Part shown: positions 1-14,757 of the stretch, in pieces
How positions within the stretch are numbered: the first letter of the stretch is position 1
Layout: each line of letters opens with the position of its first letter
Assembly (NCBI GenBank): GCA_022340865.1
Contig: JAJDNC010000056.1
Coordinates: 1-32,615, forward strand
Source of the DNA: Gemmatimonadota bacterium
Lineage (GTDB): Bacteria; Gemmatimonadota; Gemmatimonadetes; Longimicrobiales; Gaopeijiaceae
Reading direction: 5' to 3'
Length of the DNA: 32,615 bases
Program-made: the position numbers and the translations under genes
Notes under the pieces: model-generated
The model's database searches: none
Told to the model about the DNA's origin: nothing
The model's input: the letters and a program-made list of their open reading frames with translations, nothing else

Positions 1-1017
1 ATCGTGCTGAATCCGCTGGGCGTGCCGTCCCGGATGAACGTCGGCCAGATCCTGGAGACGCACCTGGGGTGGGCGGCCATGATGCTCGGCTTCGAGGCCA
101 AGACCCCGGTCTTCCAGGGCGCCACGGAGAACGAGATCGGCTCGCTCCTCAAGGTGGCGGGCCTGCGCTGGGTGGGATCCGCCCTGGGCCTCCGGACCGA
201 GCTGCCCGTGGGGCTCTCCGAGGTCGACCAGCTCATGGCCGCCGCCGACCGGGCGCCGGTGGTGATGACCGGCGTGCACGGGAGCGGCTACGGCAGCTCC
301 AACGGGAATGGAAACGGAAACGGAAACGGGAACGGGTACGGGCCCTCGGCCGCGGCGTTCACCGCCGGCATCGGCCAGAACCTGGACGCGTACCTGGGCA
401 TGGAGCTGAGCAAGAAGGAGCAGAAGGTCTTCGACGACCTCGTGGACTTCGTGCTCGCCGCCGGCGAGGAGATCGCGGACAAGCGCGGTGAGAAGCTCAC
501 CGAGCTGTTCCCGGCGGTGCAGAAGCTCAAGGGCCGCAAGAACGTCAAGACCGGTCTGGACGACGCCGTGGCCGAGCTCCTGGCGCACGCGCAGGTGCTG
601 CCGAACGGGAAGATGTGGCTCAGGGACGGCCGCAGCGGCCGCCAGTTCGACTTCCCCATCACGGTGGGCGCCATCTACATGCTGAAGCTGAGCCACCTCG
701 TGGACGACAAGATCCACGCGCGCTCCATCGGTCCCTACTCGCTGGTGACCCAGCAGCCGCTGGCCGGCAAGGCCCAGTTCGGCGGCCAGCGTTTCGGGGA
801 GATGGAGGTGTGGGCGCTGGAGGCGTACGGCGCCGCACACACGCTCCAGGAGATCCTCACGGTGAAGTCCGACGACGTGCAGGGCCGCTCGAAGGTCTAT
901 GAGGCCATCGTCAAGGGCGACAACCTGCCCCAGCCGGGGATCCCGGAGTCGTTCAACGTGCTCGTGAAGGAATTGCAGGCGCTCGGTCTGAGCGTGACTC
1001 TCGGCGAGGAAGAGTAG
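1..1017 (+). CDS. rpoB: RNA polymerase subunit beta (3' part)
   Basis: C-terminal part of the beta subunit of RNA polymerase, cut by the window edge; the reading frame is open from base 1. It begins at the conserved [14 protein letters not shown] segment and keeps the late motifs [20 protein letters not shown] and [20 protein letters not shown], which belong to the region that contacts beta' and forms the clamp base. Between [12 protein letters not shown] (about base 105) and the WLRDGRSG motif (about base 616) there are roughly 140 residues not found in the short form of this region as I know it from Bacillus or Bacteroidetes. The insertion holds an Asn-Gly repeat and then a charged, probably helical stretch. 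The stop is 5 bases before rpoC, so the two genes are co-transcribed. Confidence 0.97.
   Translation: MVLNPLGVPSRMNVGQILETHLGWAAMMLGFEAKTPVFQGATENEIGSLLKVAGLRWVGSALGLRTELPVGLSEVDQLMAAADRAPVVMTGVHGSGYGSSNGNGNGNGNGNGYGPSAAAFTAGIGQNLDAYLGMELSKKEQKVFDDLVDFVLAAGEEIADKRGEKLTELFPAVQKLKGRKNVKTGLDDAVAELLAHAQVLPNGKMWLRDGRSGRQFDFPITVGAIYMLKLSHLVDDKIHARSIGPYSLVTQQPLAGKAQFGGQRFGEMEVWALEAYGAAHTLQEILTVKSDDVQGRSKVYEAIVKGDNLPQPGIPESFNVLVKELQALGLSVTLGEEE
301..342 (+). repeat. Asn-Gly codon repeat inside rpoB
   Basis: Six Asn-Gly dipeptides followed by Tyr-Gly, encoded by a hexanucleotide-type repeat whose commonest unit is ggaaac. The codons are slightly varied (aac/aat, gga/ggg), so the repeat is not perfectly homogeneous. 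It sits within the rpoB insertion and probably encodes a flexible linker. Short tandem repeats like this can change length by slippage; a multiple of six bases keeps the frame. Confidence 0.9.
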
Positions 1018-1022
1018 ACGAC

Positions 1023-5348
<4,326 letters not shown>

Positions 5349-5387
5349 GGAGGGGCGGCACCTCCTACTGCCGGCCTGACACGGGAG

Positions 5388-5420
5388 GGGCGTCCCCGCA
5401 GGGGGGCGCCCTTCGCTTTG
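5388..5420 (+). terminator. Probable rpoBC intrinsic terminator
   Basis: A 10-bp stem (5388-5397 with 5402-5411, one G-T wobble) around the loop GCAG, followed by the T-rich ttcgctttg. It lies 40 bases after the rpoC stop. A smaller 6-bp hairpin (aggagg 5348-5353 with cctcct 5361-5366) overlaps the rpoC stop. The T tract is imperfect, so termination may be partial. Confidence 0.6.
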
Positions 5421-5427
5421 TCGGAGG

Positions 5428-5540
5428 CGGCGGTGACGCGGGCCCTTCCCTCGGAGGGACGCGCCGCCACGCGCGGTGGTGCTGCGGATTGCCGGGAGGG
5501 GCGCAAGTCCAATCCTCGCTCAGGGTCCGCGTCACCGCCG
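5428..5540 (+). other. Large inverted-repeat element with three internal hairpins
   Basis: A 19-bp stem (5428-5446 with 5522-5540; 18 Watson-Crick pairs and one G-T) encloses 75 bases. Inside I see a 5-bp hairpin tccct/aggga (5447-5459), a 6-bp hairpin with cgccac/gtggtg (5465-5481, one G-T pair) and a 6-bp pairing ggattg/caatcc (5486-5515). The whole could fold as a four-way junction. It lies between the rpoC terminator and the rpsL promoter, in a 383-base gap (5349-5731) with no convincing protein-coding gene. I recognise no known RNA family. It could be a read-through 3' structure, a separate small RNA or a mobile palindromic element. Confidence 0.5.
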
Positions 5541-5582
5541 GAAAGCCCAGGCGCGACGCCCCTTGGCGCGTCATTCCGCCCG

Positions 5583-5611
5583 TTGACACCTCCGCGAAGC
5601 ACACCTACTTT
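5583..5611 (+). promoter_or_regulatory. Promoter of the rpsL (str) cluster
   Basis: A perfect -35 box TTGACA (5583-5588), a 17-base spacer and a -10 box TACTTT (5606-5611). Transcription would start near 5618, giving a leader of about 114 bases before the rpsL ATG at 5732. This is the best housekeeping sigma-factor promoter in the window and separates str transcription from rpoBC. Confidence 0.75.
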
Positions 5612-5629
5612 TCCATGCTCTATCGCATC

Positions 5630-5728
5630 ATGGGTTCCGCACGTTGCACCGCGGGCCCGAGAGCGCGCCCGTTCCGACGGATGAGGAGACCGCAGGGGCG
5701 CGTTTTTTTCACGATCGAGGACCCCTAG
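5630..5728 (+). other. Possible 32-codon leader ORF before rpsL
   Basis: An ATG at 5630, about 12 bases after the predicted transcription start, opens a 32-codon frame rich in Arg that ends with TAG at 5726-5728, three bases before the rpsL ATG. It runs through the attenuator-like hairpin and its T run. No Shine-Dalgarno sequence is visible before it, so it may well not be translated. Confidence 0.2.
5664..5709 (+). terminator. Attenuator-like terminator in the rpsL leader
   Basis: A perfect 7-bp stem (cgcgccc 5664-5670 with gggcgcg 5696-5702) closes a 25-base loop and is followed directly by seven T (5703-5709). An alternative pairing, cgggc 5652-5656 with gcccg 5667-5671, would use part of the left arm and could act as an anti-terminator. 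The element is between the predicted start site and the rpsL ATG, so it would terminate before the first gene of the cluster. The signal for control is unknown. Confidence 0.55.
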
Positions 5729-5731
5729 GCC

Positions 5732-6103
5732 ATGCCGACGATCAGCCAGCTCGTGCGCAAGGGCCGCCAGGCCGTGTCGAAGAAGAACAAGGCCCCGGCT
5801 CTTCAGAAGAACCCCCAGAAGCGGGGGGTCTGCACGCGCGTGTACACGACCACCCCGAAGAAGCCGAACTCGGCCCTGCGGAAGGTGGCCCGCGTACGCC
5901 TGACCAACGGCTACGAGGTCACGGCGTATATCCCCGGGGAGGGGCACAACCTCCAGGAGCACTCCATCGTGCTCATCCGGGGAGGCCGTGTGAAGGACCT
6001 GCCCGGCGTGCGCTATCACATCATCCGTGGCACGCTGGACGCATCCGGGGTCGATGGGCGTCGGCAGAGCCGGTCCAAGTACGGGGCCAAGCGGCCCAAG
6101 TAA
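5732..6103 (+). CDS. rpsL: 30S ribosomal protein S12
   Basis: S12 (123 residues) sits at the decoding centre of the 30S subunit and helps control accuracy. The conserved loop [12 protein letters not shown] (Lys43, Lys44) and the loop [14 protein letters not shown] (Lys88, Asp89) are intact. These are the positions where streptomycin resistance changes usually occur, and here they carry the usual residues. Asp89 is the site of beta-methylthiolation in other bacteria. The ATG follows gagga (5716-5720) after the attenuator-like T run. First gene of the str cluster; rpsG follows after 13 bases. Confidence 0.99.
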   Translation: MPTISQLVRKGRQAVSKKNKAPALQKNPQKRGVCTRVYTTTPKKPNSALRKVARVRLTNGYEVTAYIPGEGHNLQEHSIVLIRGGRVKDLPGVRYHIIRGTLDASGVDGRRQSRSKYGAKRPK

Positions 6104-6116
6104 GGCGGAGAGAGAG

Positions 6117-6587
6117 ATGAGCCGTCGTTCGCGCGCCGAGCACAGGGAAACCCCGGCCGACTCCCGCTTCGAGTCGCCCGTGGTCACGAAGTTCGTCAAC
6201 TGCCTGATGGTGGACGGCAAGAAGTCCGTCGCCGAGGCGATCTTCTACGAAGCCGTCGAGATCCTCGAGCAGCGGGCGGGACAGCCGGGCGAGGGGGTGT
6301 TCCAGCAGGCACTGAACAACGCGAAGCCCGCTCTGGAGGTGAAGAGCCGCCGGGTGGGAGGCGCGACGTACCAGGTGCCCATCGAGGTTCGCCCCGAGCG
6401 CCGCTCGGCTCTCGCGACGCGTTGGCTCATCGGCTTCGCCCGGGCCCGCTCGGAGAAGAGCATGGCGGAGCGCCTGGCCGCGGAGCTGCTCGCCGCGAGC
6501 CGCGGAGAGGGCGCGACGATCAAGAAGAAGGAAGACACGCACCGCATGGCCGAGGCCAACAAGGCGTTCGCCCACTACCGGTGGTAG
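6117..6587 (+). CDS. rpsG: 30S ribosomal protein S7
   Basis: S7 (156 residues) nucleates assembly of the 30S head by binding the 3' domain of 16S rRNA. The start ATG at 6117 follows the purine run ggcggagagagag; an in-frame upstream start would overlap rpsL and is unlikely. Conserved stretches include [18 protein letters not shown] near the N-terminus, [11 protein letters not shown] in the middle and a final KAFAHYRW. The length is that of the usual bacterial protein. In E. coli S7 represses the str operon by binding the rpsL-rpsG junction; here that junction is only 13 bases, so the same mechanism is not evident. Confidence 0.99.
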   Translation: MSRRSRAEHRETPADSRFESPVVTKFVNCLMVDGKKSVAEAIFYEAVEILEQRAGQPGEGVFQQALNNAKPALEVKSRRVGGATYQVPIEVRPERRSALATRWLIGFARARSEKSMAERLAAELLAASRGEGATIKKKEDTHRMAEANKAFAHYRW

Positions 6588-6661
6588 CCACATAGCGGGA
6601 TTCGCCCCCGAGGGAGGGGGGCGCGGAAGGACAATTCGGGACGCGCGATGGCCTGCGGGCC

Positions 6662-6741
6662 CTCTCCGGTCACGGTGAGCGCGGACGAGTTTGCGAGCTG
6701 CCAGTCGCGGGCCGCAACGGCGAAAGCCGCGCTCTTTTTTT
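6662..6741 (+). terminator. Attenuator-like structure in the fusA leader
   Basis: A perfect 8-bp stem (gagcgcgg 6677-6684 with ccgcgctc 6727-6734) encloses 42 bases and is followed directly by seven T (6735-6741). Two alternative hairpins compete with it. One is ctc-t-ccg/cgg-t-gag (6662-6679), which uses the first bases of the left arm. The other is cggc-gaaa-gccg (6718-6729), which uses part of the right arm. The structure lies in the 232-base gap between rpsG and fusA and could be an rpsG terminator that partly reads through or a regulated attenuator. Another 7-bp hairpin, cgccccc/gggggcg, lies at 6603-6622. Confidence 0.55.
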
Positions 6742-6819
6742 CGCCCCGCGCCGGGGGCAGAGACGAAGGCAGTAAGACACAGGAAGAACCACAGGTACAG
6801 AAGGAATCAGAGTAGGACG

Positions 6820-8919
<2,100 letters not shown>

Positions 8920-8964
8920 GGCAAACAGCAAACCACCTAGCCCGACCGACCGAAGGGGACAGCG

Positions 8965-10167
<1,203 letters not shown>

Positions 10168-10179
10168 ATCAAGAGGGAT

Positions 10180-10205
10180 GGCGGCCTCCCGGGTGGGAGG
10201 CCGCC
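10180..10205 (+). terminator. Strong hairpin after tuf
   Basis: A perfect 11-bp stem, ggcggcctccc (10180-10190) with gggaggccgcc (10195-10205), around the loop gggt, 12 bases after the tuf stop. It is followed by tccagttggttgg rather than a real T run, so it may slow or partly stop transcription, or protect the 3' end of the str mRNA. Confidence 0.55.
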
Positions 10206-10258
10206 TCCAGTTGGTTGGATAGAAGCAGGCAGGTGCAGTTCACATGAGGGTTGAGGGA

Positions 10259-10388
10259 GGGACGGAGCGGCCCCGCTCGCAGTGAGGGTCCGCCGCGCGT
10301 AGCGGCGGAGCGAGGCGAGCGGAGCAAGGCAGCCTGGCGAGAGTCCGGCGGCCGAGCGCCCGAGTCGCGCGCGGGGCCGCTCCGTCCC
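10259..10388 (+). other. Structured leader element before rpsJ
   Basis: A perfect 17-bp stem (GGGACGGAGCGGCCCCG at 10259-10275 with its complement at 10372-10388) encloses 96 bases, ending 22 bases before the rpsJ ATG. Inside are an 8-bp hairpin tccgccgc/gcggcgga with loop gcgta (10289-10309), an outer pairing ctcgc/gcgag (10276-10280 with 10315-10319) and weaker pairings in 10336-10368. No T run follows. In E. coli the S10 leader is the target of L4 autoregulation; by position this is a candidate for an equivalent element, but I recognise no known family. No convincing promoter is visible in 10206-10258. Confidence 0.6.
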
Positions 10389-10410
10389 GACCCCGAACGA
10401 GAGACGGAAC

Positions 10411-10719
10411 ATGGCAGAGAGAATCCGAATCCGACTGAAGGCGTTCGACCACTGGGTGGTCGATCAGACCGCCGCGGACATTGTGCGCACGGCCCAGAAG
10501 ACCGGTGCGACGGTGCGGGGGCCCATCCCCCTTCCCACCCGCCGGCAGCGGTGGACGGTGCTGCGCTCGCCCCATGTGGACAAGAAGAGTCGGGAGCAGT
10601 TCGAACTGCGCACGCACAAGCGGCTCATCGACATCGTGGACAGCCGCCCTCAGACGATCGACGCGCTGACCAAGCTGGACCTGCCGGCAGGTGTCGACGT
10701 CGAGATCAAGGTCGACTGA
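10411..10719 (+). CDS. rpsJ: 30S ribosomal protein S10
   Basis: S10 (102 residues) is part of the 30S head and, in many bacteria, is also the NusE subunit of antitermination complexes. The sequence shows the conserved [15 protein letters not shown] start, the [13 protein letters not shown] loop and the [10 protein letters not shown] segment. It opens the S10 cluster behind a 130-base structured leader. The start ATG follows the purine-rich gagagacgg. rplC begins 16 bases after its stop. Confidence 0.99.
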   Translation: MAERIRIRLKAFDHWVVDQTAADIVRTAQKTGATVRGPIPLPTRRQRWTVLRSPHVDKKSREQFELRTHKRLIDIVDSRPQTIDALTKLDLPAGVDVEIKVD

Positions 10720-10735
10720 CGGAGGGACTCCGGAG

Positions 10736-11353
10736 ATGCCCGGATTGATCGGTAGGAAGGTCGGCATGACGCGGATCTTCGACGACGAGGGGATTCAGGT
10801 TCCCGTCACCGTCATCGAAGCCGGTCCATGCCCGATCCTTCAGGTGAGGTCGGGGGATTCCAACGGGACGCGTTGGGTCCAGCTGGGGTTCGGTTCCCAG
10901 AGGGCCAAGCGCACGAGCAAGGCCGAGATGGGCCACGCCGCCAAGGCGGGGCTCGAGGCCGCGCCCAGGATCCTCCGGGTGTTCACGCTGGAGGGTGGTG
11001 ACGATATCGAGGTGGGCCAGCAGCTCACCGTCGAGCAGTTCGAGGCCGGCGACCGGGTGAAGGTCACCGGCCAGTCCAAGGGACGGGGATTTCAGGGGGT
11101 CGTGAAGCGGCACGGCTTCGCCGGGCGCCCGGGTGGCCACGGACACCCCATGGCCCGTAACCCCGGCTCCGTGGGCCCCGGCACCAACCCCTCCCGCGTC
11201 ATCAAGGGGAAGAAGCTCCCCGGACGTATGGGGGGGACGCGCACGACCGTCCGCAACATGCAGGTGGTTCGGGTGGACGGTGAGCGCAATCTGCTGTTCG
11301 TGAAGGGCGGCGTTCCCGGCGCCCGTGACGGCTACGTCCTGATTTCGAAGTGA
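10736..11353 (+). CDS. rplC: 50S ribosomal protein L3
   Basis: L3 (205 residues) is an early assembly protein of the 50S subunit whose long loop reaches towards the peptidyl transferase centre. The start is ATG 10736, after ggaggg and cggag; it gives the usual GLIGRKVGMTRIF N-terminus, so the longer in-frame start at 10691 inside rpsJ is rejected. The conserved GQSKGRGFQGVVKRHGF segment and the GKKLPGRMG loop are present. rplD starts three bases after the stop, which suggests coupled translation. Confidence 0.99.
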   Translation: MPGLIGRKVGMTRIFDDEGIQVPVTVIEAGPCPILQVRSGDSNGTRWVQLGFGSQRAKRTSKAEMGHAAKAGLEAAPRILRVFTLEGGDDIEVGQQLTVEQFEAGDRVKVTGQSKGRGFQGVVKRHGFAGRPGGHGHPMARNPGSVGPGTNPSRVIKGKKLPGRMGGTRTTVRNMQVVRVDGERNLLFVKGGVPGARDGYVLISK

Positions 11354-11356
11354 GCC

Positions 11357-12205
11357 ATGTATAAGGCGCGCTACTACAAGGTCGACGGAAAGAAGGGGAA
11401 GGCGCGGGCCCTGCCCGACGTCCTCTTCGACGGCGTCGTGAACGAGGGCGTCATGCACCAGGCGGTGAAGGCGTACCTCGCAAACCAGCGACAGGGCACG
11501 GCGGCGGCCAAGACCCGCTCCGAGGTGTCCGGCGGCAACAGCAAGCCCTGGCGCCAGAAGGGCACCGGGCGGGCCCGCCAGGGCTCCACCCGCGCGGTCC
11601 AGTGGGAGGGTGGGGGCAGGGCGTTCCCGCCCATTCCCCACTCCTGGCGGCAGCAGATTCCGCGCAAGGTGAAGGCGCTGGCACGGCGCTCGGCCCTCAA
11701 CGACCGGGCGGAGAACGATCGGGTCGTTCTCGTCGACATGCCCGCGCTGGAAAAGCCCAGGACCCGCGAGCTGACGGGCTTCCTCGGCGCCATGGAGATG
11801 GCGGGGAAGGTCCTCCTCCTCACCGACGGGAAGAACGAGAACCTCTACCTGTCCGCGAGGAACCTGCCCCACGTGACCGTGCGCCCGTTCGGCCACGAGT
11901 CGGTCTACGACGTGCTCTGGGCCCACACCATCGTCATCGAGCGCAGCGCCGTCGAGAAGCTGGGCGAGGCGGCCGCGGACGACGCCGCGAAGGCCCCGCC
12001 CGAGGCCAAGGCGGCCAGCACGACCAAGGCGGCCGGCAAGACCAAGGCGGCCGGCAAGACCAAGGCGGCCAGCAAGACCAAGGCGGCCGGCAAGGCCAAG
12101 GCGGCCGGCAAGACCAAGGCGGCCGGCGAGGACGAGGCGGCCGGCAAGGACGAGGCGGAGGAGCCCGCCGAGGGCACCGAGAGCGAGGAGGACGGCGATG
12201 CGTGA
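11357..12205 (+). CDS. rplD: 50S ribosomal protein L4 with long repeat tail
   Basis: L4 (282 residues) lines the peptide exit tunnel and in E. coli also represses the S10 operon. The core of about 205 residues is normal, with KPWRQKGTGRARQGSTR in the tunnel loop and an ordinary C-terminal fold ending near IVIERSAVEKL. It is followed by about 75 extra residues: an Ala/Asp/Lys lead-in, eight 6-residue repeats of the AAGKTK type (residues 219-266) and an acidic end. E. coli L4 is 201 residues. The tail resembles histone H1-like basic tails in composition only. The last 8 bases overlap rplW. Confidence 0.98.
   Translation: MYKARYYKVDGKKGKARALPDVLFDGVVNEGVMHQAVKAYLANQRQGTAAAKTRSEVSGGNSKPWRQKGTGRARQGSTRAVQWEGGGRAFPPIPHSWRQQIPRKVKALARRSALNDRAENDRVVLVDMPALEKPRTRELTGFLGAMEMAGKVLLLTDGKNENLYLSARNLPHVTVRPFGHESVYDVLWAHTIVIERSAVEKLGEAAADDAAKAPPEAKAASTTKAAGKTKAAGKTKAASKTKAAGKAKAAGKTKAAGEDEAAGKDEAEEPAEGTESEEDGDA
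12011..12154 (+). repeat. 18-base tandem repeat in rplD tail
   Basis: Eight head-to-tail copies of an 18-base unit, gcggccggcaagaccaag, with few base changes. The first six encode mostly AAGKTK or AASKTK; the last two encode the acidic versions AAGEDE and AAGKDE. The high nucleotide identity between units suggests recent expansion by unequal exchange or slippage. The unit length keeps the reading frame. Confidence 0.93.
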
Positions 12206-12509
12206 GCCTCAGAGCATCATCATCTCGCCGGTGGTCACCGAGAAGACCACCGAGCAGATGGATTCGCAGAGCCTGTACACGTTCATCGTGGCCAAGGACG
12301 CCAACAAGATCGAGATCGGCCAGGCCGTCGAGCACCTGTGGGACGTGACCGTCCTGGACGTCCGCACCATGCGCTACGCCGGCAAGATGCGACGCTCGCT
12401 CATGGGGAACCTGTCGAAGAACGCCAGGCCCGGCCGGCGGCCGTCGTTCAAGAAGGCCGTCGTCCAGCTCGGTGAGGGCGATCACATCGAGCTCTACGAG
12501 AAGGGTTGA
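12198..12509 (+). CDS. rplW: 50S ribosomal protein L23
   Basis: L23 (103 residues) sits at the mouth of the exit tunnel, where trigger factor and the signal recognition particle dock. The N-terminus [13 protein letters not shown] and the [19 protein letters not shown] segment are diagnostic. The ATG lies inside the end of rplD (8-base overlap), so translation is probably coupled. rplB begins two bases after the stop. Confidence 0.98.
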   Translation: MREPQSIIISPVVTEKTTEQMDSQSLYTFIVAKDANKIEIGQAVEHLWDVTVLDVRTMRYAGKMRRSLMGNLSKNARPGRRPSFKKAVVQLGEGDHIELYEKG

Positions 12510-12511
12510 CC

Positions 12512-13351
12512 ATGGGCATCAAGAAGTTCAAGCCGATGACCGCGGGCACCCGCTTCCGCTCGACCCTCGAGAACGAGGTCATCACGCGGAAGGGGCCCGA
12601 GAAGTCGCTCACCGAGCCGCTGAACGAGAAGGCCGGACGCAATCACCACGGCCACATCACCACGCGGCGACGCGGGGGCGGCCACAAGCGGCGCTATCGG
12701 GTCGTCGACTTCAAGCGCGACAAGTTCGGCGTGTCGGGGGTGGTCAGCGAGATCGAGTACGACCCCAACCGGTCGGCGAACATCGCCCTCATCACCTACG
12801 CGGACGGGGAGAAGCGCTACATCCTCCACCCCCGCGACCTGAAGGTGGGGGACCGGATCATGTCCGGTCCGGACGCGGACGTGCGCGTCGGATGTACCCT
12901 CCCGCTGCATCTCATCCCTCTCGGTACCAGCGTCCACAACGTGGAGCTGAAGCCGGGCAAGGGAGGCCAGATGGCGCGCTCGGCGGGATCCAGCGTGTCG
13001 GTGATGGCCAAGGAGGGCGACTACGTGACGCTGCGCCTCCCGTCCACCGAGGTGCGCAGGGTCCGCAGGGACTGCCTGGCCACCATCGGTGAGGTGGGCA
13101 ACGGCGACCATGAGCTGACCGTCGTCGGCAAGGCCGGCGGGAACCGCTGGCGCGGCCACCGGCCGAAGGTCCGGGGCGTGGCCATGAACCCGGTGGACCA
13201 CCCGCTGGGCGGCGGCGAGGGCCGTTCCTCCGGCGGTCGTCCGCCGACGTCGCCCTGGGGCAAGCCCGAGGGCAAGAAGACGAGGCACAAGAAGAAGGAA
13301 TCGACCAAGTACATCGTGCGCGGACGTCGTCGCGGCAAGGCGACGAAGTGA
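12512..13351 (+). CDS. rplB: 50S ribosomal protein L2
   Basis: L2 (279 residues) binds 23S rRNA and is needed for subunit association and peptidyl transferase activity. ATG 12512 is preferred over the TTG at 12506, which overlaps the rplW stop. The conserved [21 protein letters not shown] segment, the SH3-like and OB-like core, and the [16 protein letters not shown] motif with the functionally important His are all present. The C-terminus is the usual basic tail. A 45-base gap follows before rpsS. Confidence 0.99.
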   Translation: MGIKKFKPMTAGTRFRSTLENEVITRKGPEKSLTEPLNEKAGRNHHGHITTRRRGGGHKRRYRVVDFKRDKFGVSGVVSEIEYDPNRSANIALITYADGEKRYILHPRDLKVGDRIMSGPDADVRVGCTLPLHLIPLGTSVHNVELKPGKGGQMARSAGSSVSVMAKEGDYVTLRLPSTEVRRVRRDCLATIGEVGNGDHELTVVGKAGGNRWRGHRPKVRGVAMNPVDHPLGGGEGRSSGGRPPTSPWGKPEGKKTRHKKKESTKYIVRGRRRGKATK

Positions 13352-13396
13352 TCGCACGCGAACGGCAACGAGTAGGCTCTAGCTGAGGTCTGGGAT

Positions 13397-13684
13397 ATGC
13401 CACGGAGCGTAAAGAAGGGGCCCTACGTAGACGAGCGGCTCCTGCTGCGGGTGGAGACCATGAACTCCCGCGGGGAGAAGAAGGTGCTGAAGACGTGGGC
13501 TCGCGCCTCGACGATCTCCCCGGAGTTCGTGGGGCACACCGTGGCCGTGCACAACGGCAACAAGTTCATCCCCGTGTACATCACGGAGAACATGGTCGGC
13601 CACAAGCTCGGAGAGTTCGCCCCGACCCGGCTGTTCCGGGGTCACAGCGGCAAGCTCGCCGACAAGCGGGCCAAGGCGATCTGA
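13397..13684 (+). CDS. rpsS: 30S ribosomal protein S19
   Basis: S19 (95 residues) forms the tip of the 30S head with S13 and contacts tRNA and the subunit bridge. [16 protein letters not shown] at the start and the [16 protein letters not shown] segment near the end are diagnostic. The ATG follows gaggtctggg. It has the usual length and no insertion. rplV begins 13 bases after the stop. Confidence 0.99.
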   Translation: MPRSVKKGPYVDERLLLRVETMNSRGEKKVLKTWARASTISPEFVGHTVAVHNGNKFIPVYITENMVGHKLGEFAPTRLFRGHSGKLADKRAKAI

Positions 13685-13697
13685 GGTGGAGCCAGTC

Positions 13698-14051
13698 ATG
13701 GAAGCGAGAGCGATCGCCCGTCATGTCCGCATGAGCCCCCGCAAGGTGCGCCTGGTGGTGGACCAGATCCGCGGGCTGTCGGTGAACGAGGCATACGCGA
13801 TTCTGCAGTTCTCGAAGAAGATGGCCGCCGAGCCCGTGAGCAAGACGCTCCGGTCCGCGGTGGCGAACGCACAGGTGAAGGCACAGGACGAGGGTGGTGT
13901 TCTCGACGTGGACGACCTGGTGGTCCAGGAAGCGTTCGTGGACGAGGGCCCCACGCTCAGGCGTTGGCGCGCGGCGGCCCAGGGCCGTGCGGCGCCGCGC
14001 CGACATCGCACGAGTCATATCACCGTCGTGGTGAACACCAAGGACGCCTGA
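13698..14051 (+). CDS. rplV: 50S ribosomal protein L22
   Basis: L22 (117 residues) lines the exit tunnel with a long beta hairpin. ATG 13698 is preferred over the GTG at 13686 because gaggtgg (13683-13689) is well spaced for it. Motifs are [20 protein letters not shown] at the N-terminus, the SAVANAQ segment and the Arg-rich tunnel loop [20 protein letters not shown]. The region where macrolide-resistance changes occur looks normal. rpsC follows after 23 bases. Confidence 0.98.
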   Translation: MEARAIARHVRMSPRKVRLVVDQIRGLSVNEAYAILQFSKKMAAEPVSKTLRSAVANAQVKAQDEGGVLDVDDLVVQEAFVDEGPTLRRWRAAAQGRAAPRRHRTSHITVVVNTKDA

Positions 14052-14074
14052 GGGCGCAGGTACGGAAGAAGCGC

Positions 14075-14734
14075 ATGGGACAGAAGACCCACCCCACCGG
14101 GTTCCGACTCGGGATCGTCAAGGACTGGAGCTCCCGCTGGTACGCGGAGCGGGACTTCCCGCGCCTCCTGCGGGAGGACGAGACGATCCGGCAGTACCTC
14201 CGACGGCGTCTGTCGCACGCGGCGCTGGCCGCGGTGGACATCGAGCGCAAGCCGAGCAAGATCGTGGTGACCTTGCACACCGCCCGTCCGGGCGTGGTCA
14301 TCGGCAAGCGCGGAGCCGAGGTCGACAAGCTGCGCGACGAGCTCGCGTTGCTCACGCAGTCCGAGATCTCCGTGAACGTGGAGGAGATCAAGCGGCCGGA
14401 GGTGGAGGCGTATCTGGTGGCGGAGAGCGTCGCTCACCAGCTGCGTCAGCGCATCTCGTTCCGCCGGGCCATGAAGCGGGCGGTGCAGTCGGCCATCCGC
14501 GCGGGGGCGGAGGGCATCAAGATCCAGTGTGCCGGAAGGCTGGGGGGTGCCGAGATCGCCCGCACCGAGGGTTACAACGAGGGACGCGTGCCCCTGCATA
14601 CGCTGCGGGCGGACATAGACTATGCCCAGCTTCACGCCTTCACCACCTACGGTGCCATCGGCGTGAAGTGCTGGATCTTCAAGGGCGAGGTCGTCGAAGA
14701 GCGGCGCGGCCGCACGTATTCCACGGGCGCGTGA
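14075..14734 (+). CDS. rpsC: 30S ribosomal protein S3
   Basis: S3 (219 residues) forms part of the mRNA entry channel. The start ATG 14075, after ggaag, gives the family N-terminus [14 protein letters not shown]; the longer frame from 13964 lies inside rplV and is rejected. The KH domain has the [14 protein letters not shown] loop, and the C-terminal domain has [20 protein letters not shown]. The length is typical of a compact bacterial S3. Confidence 0.99.
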   Translation: MGQKTHPTGFRLGIVKDWSSRWYAERDFPRLLREDETIRQYLRRRLSHAALAAVDIERKPSKIVVTLHTARPGVVIGKRGAEVDKLRDELALLTQSEISVNVEEIKRPEVEAYLVAESVAHQLRQRISFRRAMKRAVQSAIRAGAEGIKIQCAGRLGGAEIARTEGYNEGRVPLHTLRADIDYAQLHAFTTYGAIGVKCWIFKGEVVEERRGRTYSTGA

Positions 14735-14757
14735 GCCAACGAGGAAGGGTCTAGAAG

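Noticed and set aside
10206..10258. A promoter for rpsJ
   Set aside because: Candidate boxes such as TTGGTT with TGCAGT are too weak to support a call.
10259..10388. CRISPR array or tRNA reading of the rpsJ leader element
   Set aside because: There are no repeated spacers and no cloverleaf with tRNA-conserved bases; the signal is an inverted repeat.
11905..12177. Hydrophobic Ala/Leu-rich repeat protein on the - strand
   Set aside because: It is the antisense reading of the rplD tandem repeat.
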